A stretch of 64,000 bases of DNA, from NCBI GenBank assembly GCA_020846135.1, contig JADLEK010000052.1:16157-80156 (forward strand). Reading direction: 5' to 3'. The translations under genes and the position numbers were made by a program. Numbering within the stretch: position 1 is the stretch's first letter; every line of letters begins with the position of its first letter. Positions 38,301 to 45,470 of this stretch are shown here, piece after piece. The stretch comes from Gammaproteobacteria bacterium. GTDB lineage: Bacteria; Pseudomonadota; Gammaproteobacteria; Competibacterales; Competibacteraceae. The notes beneath the pieces were generated by a model. The model had not been told where the DNA came from. It did no database searches and worked only from the letters and a program-made list of their open reading frames with translations.

Positions 38301-40282
38301 AGTACGGGATCGAGAATGGCAATCGGGTATTCGCCGGCTACGCCCGCACCATGATTCCCAAAACCACGCTGGCGGCGCAGACCGTGGACAAGGCGCTGGA
38401 CGAGTGCGCGATCAGCCTGGCTTTTTACGCCCCGACCGGTTCGCCGTTTCTGATGAGCGAACGGTTCTGCTACCTGTTTTTGCAACGGCTCAAGGGTGAA
38501 GGTGCGGACCTGACCTCGCTCAGTACCCCGGACATTGACGAACACGCCTGGCTGGAGCGCTGGCAGCAACCCGAAACCCGGTTTGGCCACGGCTTGGCCT
38601 ATTTCCTCAACTTCAAGCTGCAACTGCTCTATCTGTTTGGCCAGTGGCGGGCGGCCTGGGATTTCGCCACCGCCCACGCCGACTGGATGCAATACATTCC
38701 AATTCTGTACGAAACCACCGTGTTTAGCTTTTACCGGGCGCTGGCCGGCGCTACGGTTCATGCCCAGGCGAATGGGGCAGAGCAGGCTGTCATCGTCGCG
38801 ACCCTGCGCGAGGCCATTGCCAACTTTGCCCAATGGACCGCGCACTGTCCCGACAACTTTGCCTGGCAGGAGCAACTGCTCCGGGCCGAGGCGGCGCGGT
38901 TGGAGCAGCGCCTGGACGACGCTTTCAGCCGGTACGATCAAGCGGCCGCCCTGGCCGACCAGTATCACTGTCCGCAGGGTATTGCCCTCAGCCGGGAACG
39001 GGCCGGGCGTCTTCATTTGGCACAAGACGCCCGGACGCCCGCCAAGCCGGTGCTGGAAGAAGCGGTCTTCCACTATTACCAGTGGGGCGCGACGGGCAAG
39101 GCCCAAGCGCTGAATCAGGAATTTTCCCGACTGTTGACTGAGGTGCGGATACCCTCGAACCGCCCTTCCAGTAACCTGTCCACAGCCACCCTCTCCACGC
39201 ACAAGCTGGACCTGGATACCGTGCTCAAGGCGTCATTGGCGCTGTCCAGCGAGATTCAACTGGACAGCCTGTTGCAGAAACTGATGGCGATTGTGATTGA
39301 AAACGCCGGCGCTGATCGGGGCTATCTACTGCTGCCCGGCCCGGAGGACTGGCTGATCGTGGCCCAGGCCAGTGTTCTAAACGCCGAAGCCCGTCTGGAG
39401 CAGGTTCCGCTGGCGTCAGCCACCACGGTGGGCGCGACCCTGATCCGCTACGTCATTCGTACCCGGCTGGCGCTGGCGCTGGACGACGCCTGCCAGGACC
39501 CGGTATTTGGCCGCGACCCCGAAGTGACACGACGCGAGGTGCATTCGGTGTTGTGTTTGCCGTTGCTGACGCAGAGCCGTCTGAGCGGGGTGCTGTATCT
39601 GGAAAATGATCTGCTGGCCGGGGCGTTTGCGCCGGAGCGCATTCAGATTCTGCAAATGCTCCTGGCGCAGGCCGCGATTTCCATCGAAAACGCCCGGCTC
39701 TATGAAAATCTGGAGCGGCAGGTAGCGGAGCGCACCCAGGAATTGTCCGAGGCTAATCGCCAGTTGCAACAACTCAGCGAATGCGATGGACTAACCGGCA
39801 TCGCTAACCGGCGCAAATTCGACACGGTCTGGGCCGCTGAATGGAAACGGGCATCGCGTCAGGGATTGTCGCTGGCCGTCGCCATGCTGGATGTCGATCA
39901 TTTCAAGGCCTACAACGATCACTATGGGCATCAGGCCGGGGATGACTGTCTGCGGCAGGTCGCCCAAGCCCTGGCCGGGGTGGTGCAACGGGCTGGCGAT
40001 CTGGTCGCCCGTTATGGCGGTGAGGAATTCGTGGTGGTGTTGCCCGGATTAACCGGGCCAGAAGGGGTCGAGGTTGCGGAGAAACTCCGGGCAGCGGTGG
40101 CAGCCTGCCGGATTCCCCATGCCCATAACACCGCCGCCTCGGTCGTGACCGTCAGTATTGGCGTCGCCGCTATGCCGCCGGAACCGGAGGCTTCGCTGGA
40201 ACGGTTGCTGGCGGCCGCCGACGCCGGTCTCTATGAAGCCAAAAATGCCGGTCGCAACCGGATCAGGCTGGCGGGCGTTTGA
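35306..40282 (+). CDS. Ser/Thr kinase - AAA ATPase - GAF - GGDEF giant sensor
   Basis: A 1658-residue cytosolic signalling protein. Residues 1-265 form a Hanks-type kinase with IIHKDLNPANVL (catalytic Asp), TDFGLST and YVSPEQTGRMNR. From about 295 comes a STAND-like ATPase with P-loop GYSGIGKTSL (about 328) and Walker B LVVFVDDLQWAD, followed by long TPR-like helical repeats (about 700-1280). A GAF domain (about 1320-1470), a short coil, and a C-terminal GGDEF (about 1490-1658) with RYGGEEF and inhibition site RAGD follow. The kinase/ATPase/GAF layout is well known with a histidine kinase at the end; here a diguanylate cyclase takes that place. No membrane segment is seen. The input signal and kinase targets are unknown. 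Confidence 0.92.
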   Translation: MLSLNGYMALEMIYESDHSQVFRGQRECDGLPVIIKTPTSRTFSVRENLRYQNEYNLLAALSLSRIIRVYDLVQYHAGFAIIEEDYGACDLAEWLNGNPMTVAGFLPVAIQMAEGLAQMHGQRIIHKDLNPANVLIHPETVVVKLTDFGLSTLIGVETPEVCVPELIEGTLPYVSPEQTGRMNRMLDYRTDLYSLGVCYYQMLTGTLPFVTADPLEMVHCHIARLPVPPQVLNAAIPPLLSDLVMKLLEKKAEDRYQSAGGVQCDLEALQSGAAAPSFTLKLGQQDVSNHFQVAYRLYGRDPEIAQLLEAFDRAAAGRSELLLVAGYSGIGKTSLVNEVQKSLVRQRGYFIAGKHDQFQRDIPFSALIQAFRRLVNQLLTEQETRIQHWRQALLDALGPNIRVIIDMIPEVAWITGPQPPVPELGATEAQNRFSRSFQHFIAVFARPEHPLVVFVDDLQWADTPSLALMEVLCADPDSRSLLMIGAYRDNEVSASHPLILTLHRLREAGARLHTVLLGPLTLDDLNRLVADTLHQSTEATGELAGLLLEKTGGNPFFVTQFLRELHARGLFRLDSTRRRWQWDLAQIQAVGMTDNVVDLMVGKISRLSPTTQQALQLAACLGNRFALTVLATIYGKSARDTGSDLWEAIQEGLVVTAQTEFRFLHDRVQQAAYSLIAPEALGRLHRQIGRQLWHHASPAELEDRIFDITGHLNAALGLLDDPDERFQLSLLNLQAGRKAKASTAYEPALRHFQAAADLLTADAWTAHYRHTLDIYRERADAAYLLGQFAAAEADIDEALAHAADRYDQAEIYLQKIIQYNKLGKYNELVDVARAALQLFGATLPDAHDAAGLEAHLVEHLADYDRLLNGRPIGELIALADVADRDQDQIIRLMAILTDGTYIAIPSLFPYIVMEVVNRSMRYGHNAMSAIGFAWATVIIVQQFRNYQDAYALGGLAMRLNERYPNPRIRAQVTFLYAVCALHWVEPLTGQIAVYQQAYQYGIENGNRVFAGYARTMIPKTTLAAQTVDKALDECAISLAFYAPTGSPFLMSERFCYLFLQRLKGEGADLTSLSTPDIDEHAWLERWQQPETRFGHGLAYFLNFKLQLLYLFGQWRAAWDFATAHADWMQYIPILYETTVFSFYRALAGATVHAQANGAEQAVIVATLREAIANFAQWTAHCPDNFAWQEQLLRAEAARLEQRLDDAFSRYDQAAALADQYHCPQGIALSRERAGRLHLAQDARTPAKPVLEEAVFHYYQWGATGKAQALNQEFSRLLTEVRIPSNRPSSNLSTATLSTHKLDLDTVLKASLALSSEIQLDSLLQKLMAIVIENAGADRGYLLLPGPEDWLIVAQASVLNAEARLEQVPLASATTVGATLIRYVIRTRLALALDDACQDPVFGRDPEVTRREVHSVLCLPLLTQSRLSGVLYLENDLLAGAFAPERIQILQMLLAQAAISIENARLYENLERQVAERTQELSEANRQLQQLSECDGLTGIANRRKFDTVWAAEWKRASRQGLSLAVAMLDVDHFKAYNDHYGHQAGDDCLRQVAQALAGVVQRAGDLVARYGGEEFVVVLPGLTGPEGVEVAEKLRAAVAACRIPHAHNTAASVVTVSIGVAAMPPEPEASLERLLAAADAGLYEAKNAGRNRIRLAGV

Positions 40283-40297
40283 GCAAACGGTTGGTGT

Positions 40298-41155
40298 CTA
40301 CGTCTGCAGCAAAGTCGGCTTGCGGCGATAAAACACCGTCCGCAGATAACGGTGTGGTTCAAATTCCGGACACAGGTTGGCGATGGATTCGGTCGCGCCA
40401 ATGATCAAGGCCCCCTCCCGGTCCAGCGTGCGCCCCAGGTTTTTGAACAGCCGAATCTTGTCCGCTTCAGTGAAGTAAATGGCGACATTGCGGCAGAAGA
40501 TCAGGTCGAAGGGCGCTGGAAATGAGAACGGCTCCAGCAGATTCAGCCGGCGAAAGGAGGCGATGGCCCGTAATTCATCGCGGATCTTCCAGCGATCCCC
40601 GACCGGTTCAAAATACCGGCTCCATTGACTCAGCGTCAAGCCGCGCTCCAGGTCCAGGCGGTTGAAATGGGCATAGCTGGCCTGGGCAATCGCCTGATCG
40701 GAGATGTCGGTGCCGAGGATGCGGATGTCATAGCCGCTAAAGTCGCCCAGCATTTCCTTGAGAACGATGACCGTGCTGTAGGCTTCCTGGCCGGTCGAAC
40801 AGGCAGCGCTCCAGATCCGGATCGGGGCCGGGCGCACGTTGCTCCGGCGACGGCGTTCGAGCAGTTCGGGAAGCAGCTTGTTGCGCAACAGGTCAAACGG
40901 CGCGGCATCCCGGAAAAAGGAGGTTTCGTTGGTGGTGATGGCGTCAATGACCTTACAGCGCAAGGCTTGGCTGAGGTCGGACCGGACCTTGACCAGCAAT
41001 TCGCTAAACCCGACCGAGCAGGTCTCGCGCAGCAACTCGCCCAGGCGGGCCTCGATCAGGTAGCCCTTGGAGTCATCCAGGAACACCCCGCAGATTTCAT
41101 GAATGTAGCGACTCCAGTCGGTTAATTCGTTACGGCTGAGGATCGGTCCGCTCAT
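40298..41155 (-). CDS. cheR: CheR-type protein-glutamate methyltransferase
   Basis: SAM-dependent methyltransferase that methylates receptor glutamates. At 285 residues it is standard. It has an N-terminal helical domain (to about 75), ITTNETSFFRD, the SAM-binding IWSAACSTGQEAYS, ILGTDISDQAIA, and FDLIFCRNVAIYF. It overlaps cheB by 4 bp. The last gene of cheW-cheB-cheR. Confidence 0.95.
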   Translation of the reverse strand: MSGPILSRNELTDWSRYIHEICGVFLDDSKGYLIEARLGELLRETCSVGFSELLVKVRSDLSQALRCKVIDAITTNETSFFRDAAPFDLLRNKLLPELLERRRRSNVRPAPIRIWSAACSTGQEAYSTVIVLKEMLGDFSGYDIRILGTDISDQAIAQASYAHFNRLDLERGLTLSQWSRYFEPVGDRWKIRDELRAIASFRRLNLLEPFSFPAPFDLIFCRNVAIYFTEADKIRLFKNLGRTLDREGALIIGATESIANLCPEFEPHRYLRTVFYRRKPTLLQT

Positions 41156-42249
41156 CGGGTTCCGCCCTGGACCGCCGCGATAATCCGTGCGGCAATCGCC
41201 TCCAGCGGCAACACTTCGTCCACGACCCCGGCATCAACCGCCGCCTTGGGCATGCCGTAGACGACGCAGCTGAGTTCGTGTTGCGCGATCACAAAACAGC
41301 CGTGTCGCTTCAACAGACGCAAGCCGATCGTCCCGTCATTGCCCATGCCGGTCAAAATAACCGCCATCGCCTTCCCGGCAAACTGGTTGGCGACCGAGCG
41401 GAACAAGTAGTCCACCGCTGGCCGACAGTTATTTTCCGGCGGGTCGTCGGTAATCTGAATGATCCTGCGCCTGTCGCGCTCCGGGGCCAGCCGCATGTGC
41501 CGGCCGCCGGGGGCGATGTAAATCATGTTGGGTTCCAGACTGACGCCGTGGGTTGCCTCACAGACCCGCAACGCACATTTGCCGGCCAGGTTTTCCGCCA
41601 GCGACTGGGTGAACAGCGGCGGCATGTGCTGGACGATGAGGACCGGAACGCCCAGATTGCCCGGCAGCGCCGGCAGCAGCCCGGCCAGCGCGTTCGGCCC
41701 GCCGGTGGAGACCCCGATCAGGACCATTTCCGGTTTAATCGTCCCCACCGGGCGGGGTGTGCAGGTACTGATCGCCACCGGTGGGGCGGGGCGGGGCGGG
41801 GCTGCTGCCGGGCTGGGCGGTAGCGCAGGATGCAGAATGTTGCGGACTTTGCAGCGCAGCAACTGGGCCTTGATCCGGGGAGCCAGCGCGACGCGCAACG
41901 CCTCGTAGCTTTGCTCAAAGCTGCTCAGGTCCGGCTTGGTGATGAAATCAAAGGCCCCCTTTTGCAAGGCCTGGATGGTCAGCCGTCCGCCCTGACTGGT
42001 GAAGGCGCTGACCACCAGCACCGCGACCGATTCCCTGGATTTTTGCAGGGCGTCCAGCACCTCCAGACCACTCAGTTCCGGCATCTCCATATCGAGGGTC
42101 AGCAGGTCAGGGGTCAATTCCCGCACCCGTTGCAACGCCTGTCTGCCGTTGACCGCCTGGCCGACCACTTCGACCTCGGGCAATGACGCCAAGGCTTCGG
42201 CAATCAGGCGGCGGAACACCACCGAATCATCAGCGACCACAACCCGCAT
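41152..42249 (-). CDS. cheB: CheB-type chemotaxis methylesterase
   Basis: Receiver-controlled glutamate methylesterase/deamidase. Residues 1-120 are the receiver (VVADDSVVFRR, phospho-Asp in LLTLDMEMPELSG, Lys in FITKPD). A Pro/Ala-rich linker (about 145-165) leads to the esterase (about 175-360) with catalytic Ser in GVSTGGPNAL, His in VQHMPPLFTQ and Asp in LTGMGNDG. It lies 15 bp after cheW and is coupled to cheR. Confidence 0.96.
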   Translation of the reverse strand: MRVVVADDSVVFRRLIAEALASLPEVEVVGQAVNGRQALQRVRELTPDLLTLDMEMPELSGLEVLDALQKSRESVAVLVVSAFTSQGGRLTIQALQKGAFDFITKPDLSSFEQSYEALRVALAPRIKAQLLRCKVRNILHPALPPSPAAAPPRPAPPVAISTCTPRPVGTIKPEMVLIGVSTGGPNALAGLLPALPGNLGVPVLIVQHMPPLFTQSLAENLAGKCALRVCEATHGVSLEPNMIYIAPGGRHMRLAPERDRRRIIQITDDPPENNCRPAVDYLFRSVANQFAGKAMAVILTGMGNDGTIGLRLLKRHGCFVIAQHELSCVVYGMPKAAVDAGVVDEVLPLEAIAARIIAAVQGGTR

Positions 42250-42264
42250 GTCGCGCTCCTGGTC

Positions 42265-42735
42265 TCATGGTTTTGCGCCGATCCCGGTCTCGTCCCAGCG
42301 GAACAGCGCTGACGGGTCGAGGATGGCGATCAGCCGGTCGCCTTCGCGCCAGATGCCATGCAGATTGGCCCGCAGCGCCGGATCAATGCTGGCCGGCGGC
42401 GGGGCGATCCGGTCTTCGCTGACCACCATCGCGTCGGTCACGGCATCCACCAGAAACCCAATCGGTTCGCCTTGCCATTCCATGATCAGCAGCCGGGCAT
42501 CGGGACTCAGAGTAGCGCAGCCCAGCTCCAGCCGCACCGCCAGATCGACCACCGTCACGATCCGGCCGCGCAGGTTGCGAATCCCGGCTACTGCCGCCGG
42601 CGCATGATGAACGCAGGTGAGGTTGCCGACCTTCACCACTTCCTGCACCAGTCGGGCGTTCACCCCAAAGGTGGCGTCACCCAGCATGAACGCGGTGATC
42701 AGCAGCCCTTCATCGAGGTCTTCATCATCGTGCAT
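42265..42735 (-). CDS. cheW: CheW-like coupling protein
   Basis: SH3-like adaptor that links receptors to a CheA kinase. From the ATG at 42735, behind AGGAGAA, it is 156 residues; the family core includes FGVNARLVQEVVKV, GIRNLRGRIVTVVDLAVRLE and GFLVDAVTD. The frame extends upstream to 42864, but that part reads through the methylase relic. First gene of cheW-cheB-cheR. No CheA or receptor gene is within the window, so the set must work with proteins encoded elsewhere. Confidence 0.92.
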   Translation of the reverse strand: MHDDEDLDEGLLITAFMLGDATFGVNARLVQEVVKVGNLTCVHHAPAAVAGIRNLRGRIVTVVDLAVRLELGCATLSPDARLLIMEWQGEPIGFLVDAVTDAMVVSEDRIAPPPASIDPALRANLHGIWREGDRLIAILDPSALFRWDETGIGAKP

Positions 42736-42736
42736 C

Positions 42737-43071
42737 ACAGTTCTCCTGGATCTTCTCCGAAAATGCCTCCGGCCACCCGCCATATCACCAGATGACTGAG
42801 AATCCGCCGCAACACCACCATCGGCAGTGTCTTCTTCTCGAACTCGATAAAGAAAATCCCCCACGGCTGACCACTGGACAAGGGCCGGAGTTGATAAATC
42901 GCCCGCACCTTGGCCGCTTCCTTAATCCAGCAATCCCAGTTCCTCCAGCGCATACTCAAACGTCAAATCTTTAAAGCCGTATTACTCCAGCGGCCGATCA
43001 AGCTCAGCCTCCAGATACCGCACCAGTTGCTCGAAGGTTTTAATCTGACACAGATTTTCAGCGGTAGGCAT
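42737..43071 (-). pseudogene. 5' relic of an Eco57I/type IIG-like methylase gene
   Basis: From the ATG at 43071 the translation PTAENLCQIKTFEQLVRYLE, then across a TAA and a frameshift YGFKDLTFEYALEELG and GQPWGIFFIEFEKKTLPMVV, matches the N-terminus of large Eco57I-type restriction/methylase proteins. About 105 codons remain; everything after IWRVAGGIF is replaced by the cheW leader. Two disabling changes and a truncation make it a relic. Family named from memory of the conserved opening. Confidence 0.6.
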
Positions 43072-43242
43072 GGTGGATTTTCCAAAGGGGGTGGGAGGAA
43101 TTGAACTATAAATCTCAAATCTCGTTCCTATCCTGGAACATCCACTGCCATTAAGTCAGGGCGAGCAACGCTAGCTACATGGCACCCAAACTTAATGGCA
43201 GTGATGCCGGAACATGGGAGCGAGACAAAAATAAAATGTATC

Positions 43243-43276
43243 GTCTTCCCAATAGTGATTCGGACATGGTCGCCGA
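43243..43276 (+). repeat. 34-bp diverged repeat, copy 1
   Basis: Starts GTCTTCCCAATAGT and ends GTCGCCGA. It matches 58695-58728 at 28 of 34 positions in the same orientation. Both copies lie in AT-rich spacers. Confidence 0.55.
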
Positions 43277-43391
43277 CCACTTTTAGCTTATTTGTTTAAA
43301 AACAAGTTGTTATTGATTGGATGTGTCCGGCTCTGTATTGGGACCACGATAACTAAGGCTCCATAATAGAAATATCAAACTCTCAATTGGA

Positions 43392-43495
43392 TTAAGGGGC
43401 TATACGGAAATAACCTAATCAAAACTTAATTGCATTAATTGTAAAATACAGACACTTGCAATTTAGTAGACACATGGGTTATTTGCAAACGAGTC
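43392..43495 (+). repeat. 104-bp repeat, copy A
   Basis: Runs from TTAAGGGGCTATACGG to GCAAACGAGTC and matches the reverse complement of 55011-55114 at 101 of 104 positions. Near the ends, GGAAATAACC and GGTTATTTGC are inverted, giving imperfect terminal inverted repeats of about 30 bp. It is AT-rich and non-coding. Confidence 0.95.
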
Positions 43496-43679
43496 CTTAC
43501 AGTTTTTGTCATGTACGGAGCTAAAACGCTAAAACCTTAAATCAAGGTCAGAAAACTACTTTTCATAATACCTTGTTTAAAAGGAACTTTTCAAGAGACC
43601 GGGAATTGCTGCTTCCTTACCCGACTCGCCGCTGGACCTGCATCCTTCCGGGCCTCTCGCAGGTGAGTCCAGACCTGAC

Positions 43680-45470
43680 ATGATGACAAATACCATAGTG
43701 ATTCAGCAGGGCCAGGGCGGCTTTCAGCTAAGCCAGCCAGTCACCATCGTCATCGCCCATCAGGCGGATGAGGTCATTCCGGCGCTGCAGGCGATTGAAG
43801 CGGCGGTGAATCAGCACCGCCTGTACGCGGCCGGGTTCCTCTGTTACGAAGCTGCTGCAGCCTATGATCTGGCCGGCCATGCTCCGTTCCCGGAAGTGCC
43901 GCTGCTCTGGTTTGGCCTGTATGAGCAGGCAACGCCGATCCGCGATTGGCCGGCGTTAATCGCGCAGGCGGCGCAGCGCCCGGTGGGTGCAATCAGTGAC
44001 TGGCATCCGACCATCAGTCTGGCCGACTACGAGCAAGCGTTTGATCGTATTAAGCATTATCTGGCAGCGGGTCACAGCTATCAGGTCAACTACACTTTTC
44101 CGCTCCACGCTGATTTTAGCGGTGACCCGTGGGTTTTATTCGCAAGACTGGCGACGGCGCAACAGGCCGAATACGCCGCCTTTATCGACACCGGCCGGCT
44201 GGTGATCGGCTCGGCCTCGCCAGAACTGTTTTTCCAGATCGATGGCGAGCGCCTGACCGCGAAACCGATGAAAGGCACGGCGCTACGCGGCTGCACCCTG
44301 GTTGAAGACCAGGCGCAGATCGCCGGTTTGCAGCAGTCGGCAAAAAACCGGGCAGAAAATCTGATGGTTGTGGACATGCTCCGCAATGATCTGGGGCGAG
44401 TCGCGCACATTGGCAGCGTCGCTGTCCCGCAGTTGTTTGCCGTGGAGCGCTATCCGACCCTGCTGCAAATGACCTCCACCGTCACGGCCCGAACTCGCGT
44501 TCCGATTGCCGAGATTCTGGCCCACCTGTTTCCCTGCGCTTCCATCACCGGCGCACCCAAGGTTCGCACCATGCAGATTATCCGCGAACTGGAGCCGGGG
44601 CCGCGTGGCGTTTACACCGGCGCGGTCGGCTTTATCGGGCCAAATCGGCAAGCGCGGTTCAATGTCGCCATTCGCACCGTACTGATCGATCAGCAGCGAC
44701 AACAGGCCCGGTATGGTGTGGGCAGTGGTCTGGTGTGGGATTCCAACGCCGCTGACGAATATGCGGAATGCCGGTTAAAAGCGCGGGTGTTAACCACGCA
44801 GCGTCCGTCGTTTCAATTGCTGGAAGCCTTGTTATGGGAACCGGATCATGGCTATTTCCTGCGGGCGGCGCATGGGCGGCGATTGGCGGAAACTGCCGCT
44901 TATTTTGGTGTTGCCCTCGATCAATCAGCGATTGAAACCGGCTTGACGGATCTGGCCCAGACTTTGAGTGAAACCAGCAAAATCCGGGTGTGCGTGGCGA
45001 TGGATGGCCGCTTTACCCTGGAGGCGGAACCACTGGCGCAGGCGGCGGCGCTGCTACCACTGCGGGTCGGTTTGGCGCGAGATCCGGTCAATTCCAGCAC
45101 GGTCTGGCTATATCATAAAACCACCCGGCGCGAGATTTATGCCGCTGCCCGTGCGACCCGTCCGGAGTGTGATGAAGTGATTTTGTGGAATGAGCGCGGC
45201 GAACTGACCGAGGCCAGTAGCGCCAATCTGGTGCTGGATTTAGCCGGCGACTGGGTGACGCCCTCGGTAACGAGTGGGTTGCTAGCGGGTACTTTTCGCG
45301 GCGAGTTGCTGGCCCAAGGCCGAATTAGGGAACAGGCGCTGACCGGCGCCGACTTGCGCCGGGCAGACCACATTTTTCTGATTAACTCGGTGCGGCGATG
45401 GCAGAACACCATTCTGGTGAACGAGAGTCCGAACCGGGATATGAAACAGGGCCAATCCCCCGGTGGCTAA
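43680..45470 (+). CDS. pabB: Aminodeoxychorismate synthase I - lyase fusion (PabB-PabC)
   Basis: Two folate-pathway enzymes in one chain. Residues 1-350 are PabB, which aminates chorismate: SYQVNYTFPL, ERLTAKPMKGTALRG, ENLMVVDMLRNDLG, FPCASITGAPKVRTM and YTGAVGFI are the usual chorismate-site blocks. Residues about 365-596 are PabC, the PLP lyase releasing p-aminobenzoate, with YHKTTRREIY holding the PLP lysine and ELTEASSANLVL the phosphate cup. Fusions of this kind are known. The glutaminase partner PabA is not in the window. ATG at 43683 is an alternative start. It overlaps the acyl-CoA synthetase tail to tail by 4 bp. Confidence 0.95.
   Translation: MMTNTIVIQQGQGGFQLSQPVTIVIAHQADEVIPALQAIEAAVNQHRLYAAGFLCYEAAAAYDLAGHAPFPEVPLLWFGLYEQATPIRDWPALIAQAAQRPVGAISDWHPTISLADYEQAFDRIKHYLAAGHSYQVNYTFPLHADFSGDPWVLFARLATAQQAEYAAFIDTGRLVIGSASPELFFQIDGERLTAKPMKGTALRGCTLVEDQAQIAGLQQSAKNRAENLMVVDMLRNDLGRVAHIGSVAVPQLFAVERYPTLLQMTSTVTARTRVPIAEILAHLFPCASITGAPKVRTMQIIRELEPGPRGVYTGAVGFIGPNRQARFNVAIRTVLIDQQRQQARYGVGSGLVWDSNAADEYAECRLKARVLTTQRPSFQLLEALLWEPDHGYFLRAAHGRRLAETAAYFGVALDQSAIETGLTDLAQTLSETSKIRVCVAMDGRFTLEAEPLAQAAALLPLRVGLARDPVNSSTVWLYHKTTRREIYAAARATRPECDEVILWNERGELTEASSANLVLDLAGDWVTPSVTSGLLAGTFRGELLAQGRIREQALTGADLRRADHIFLINSVRRWQNTILVNESPNRDMKQGQSPGG

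Larger units (their letters stand above)
43072..43679. other. AT-rich gene-free region upstream of pabBC
   Basis: About 600 bp, clearly more AT-rich than its surroundings, with stops in all frames. It contains the 104-bp repeat (43392-43495) and a 34-bp segment (43243-43276) resembling 58695-58728. Otherwise I see no gene or RNA. Confidence 0.7.

Noticed and set aside
38168..39202. 344-codon minus-strand frame inside the giant kinase gene
   Set aside because: Shadow of the helical-repeat region.
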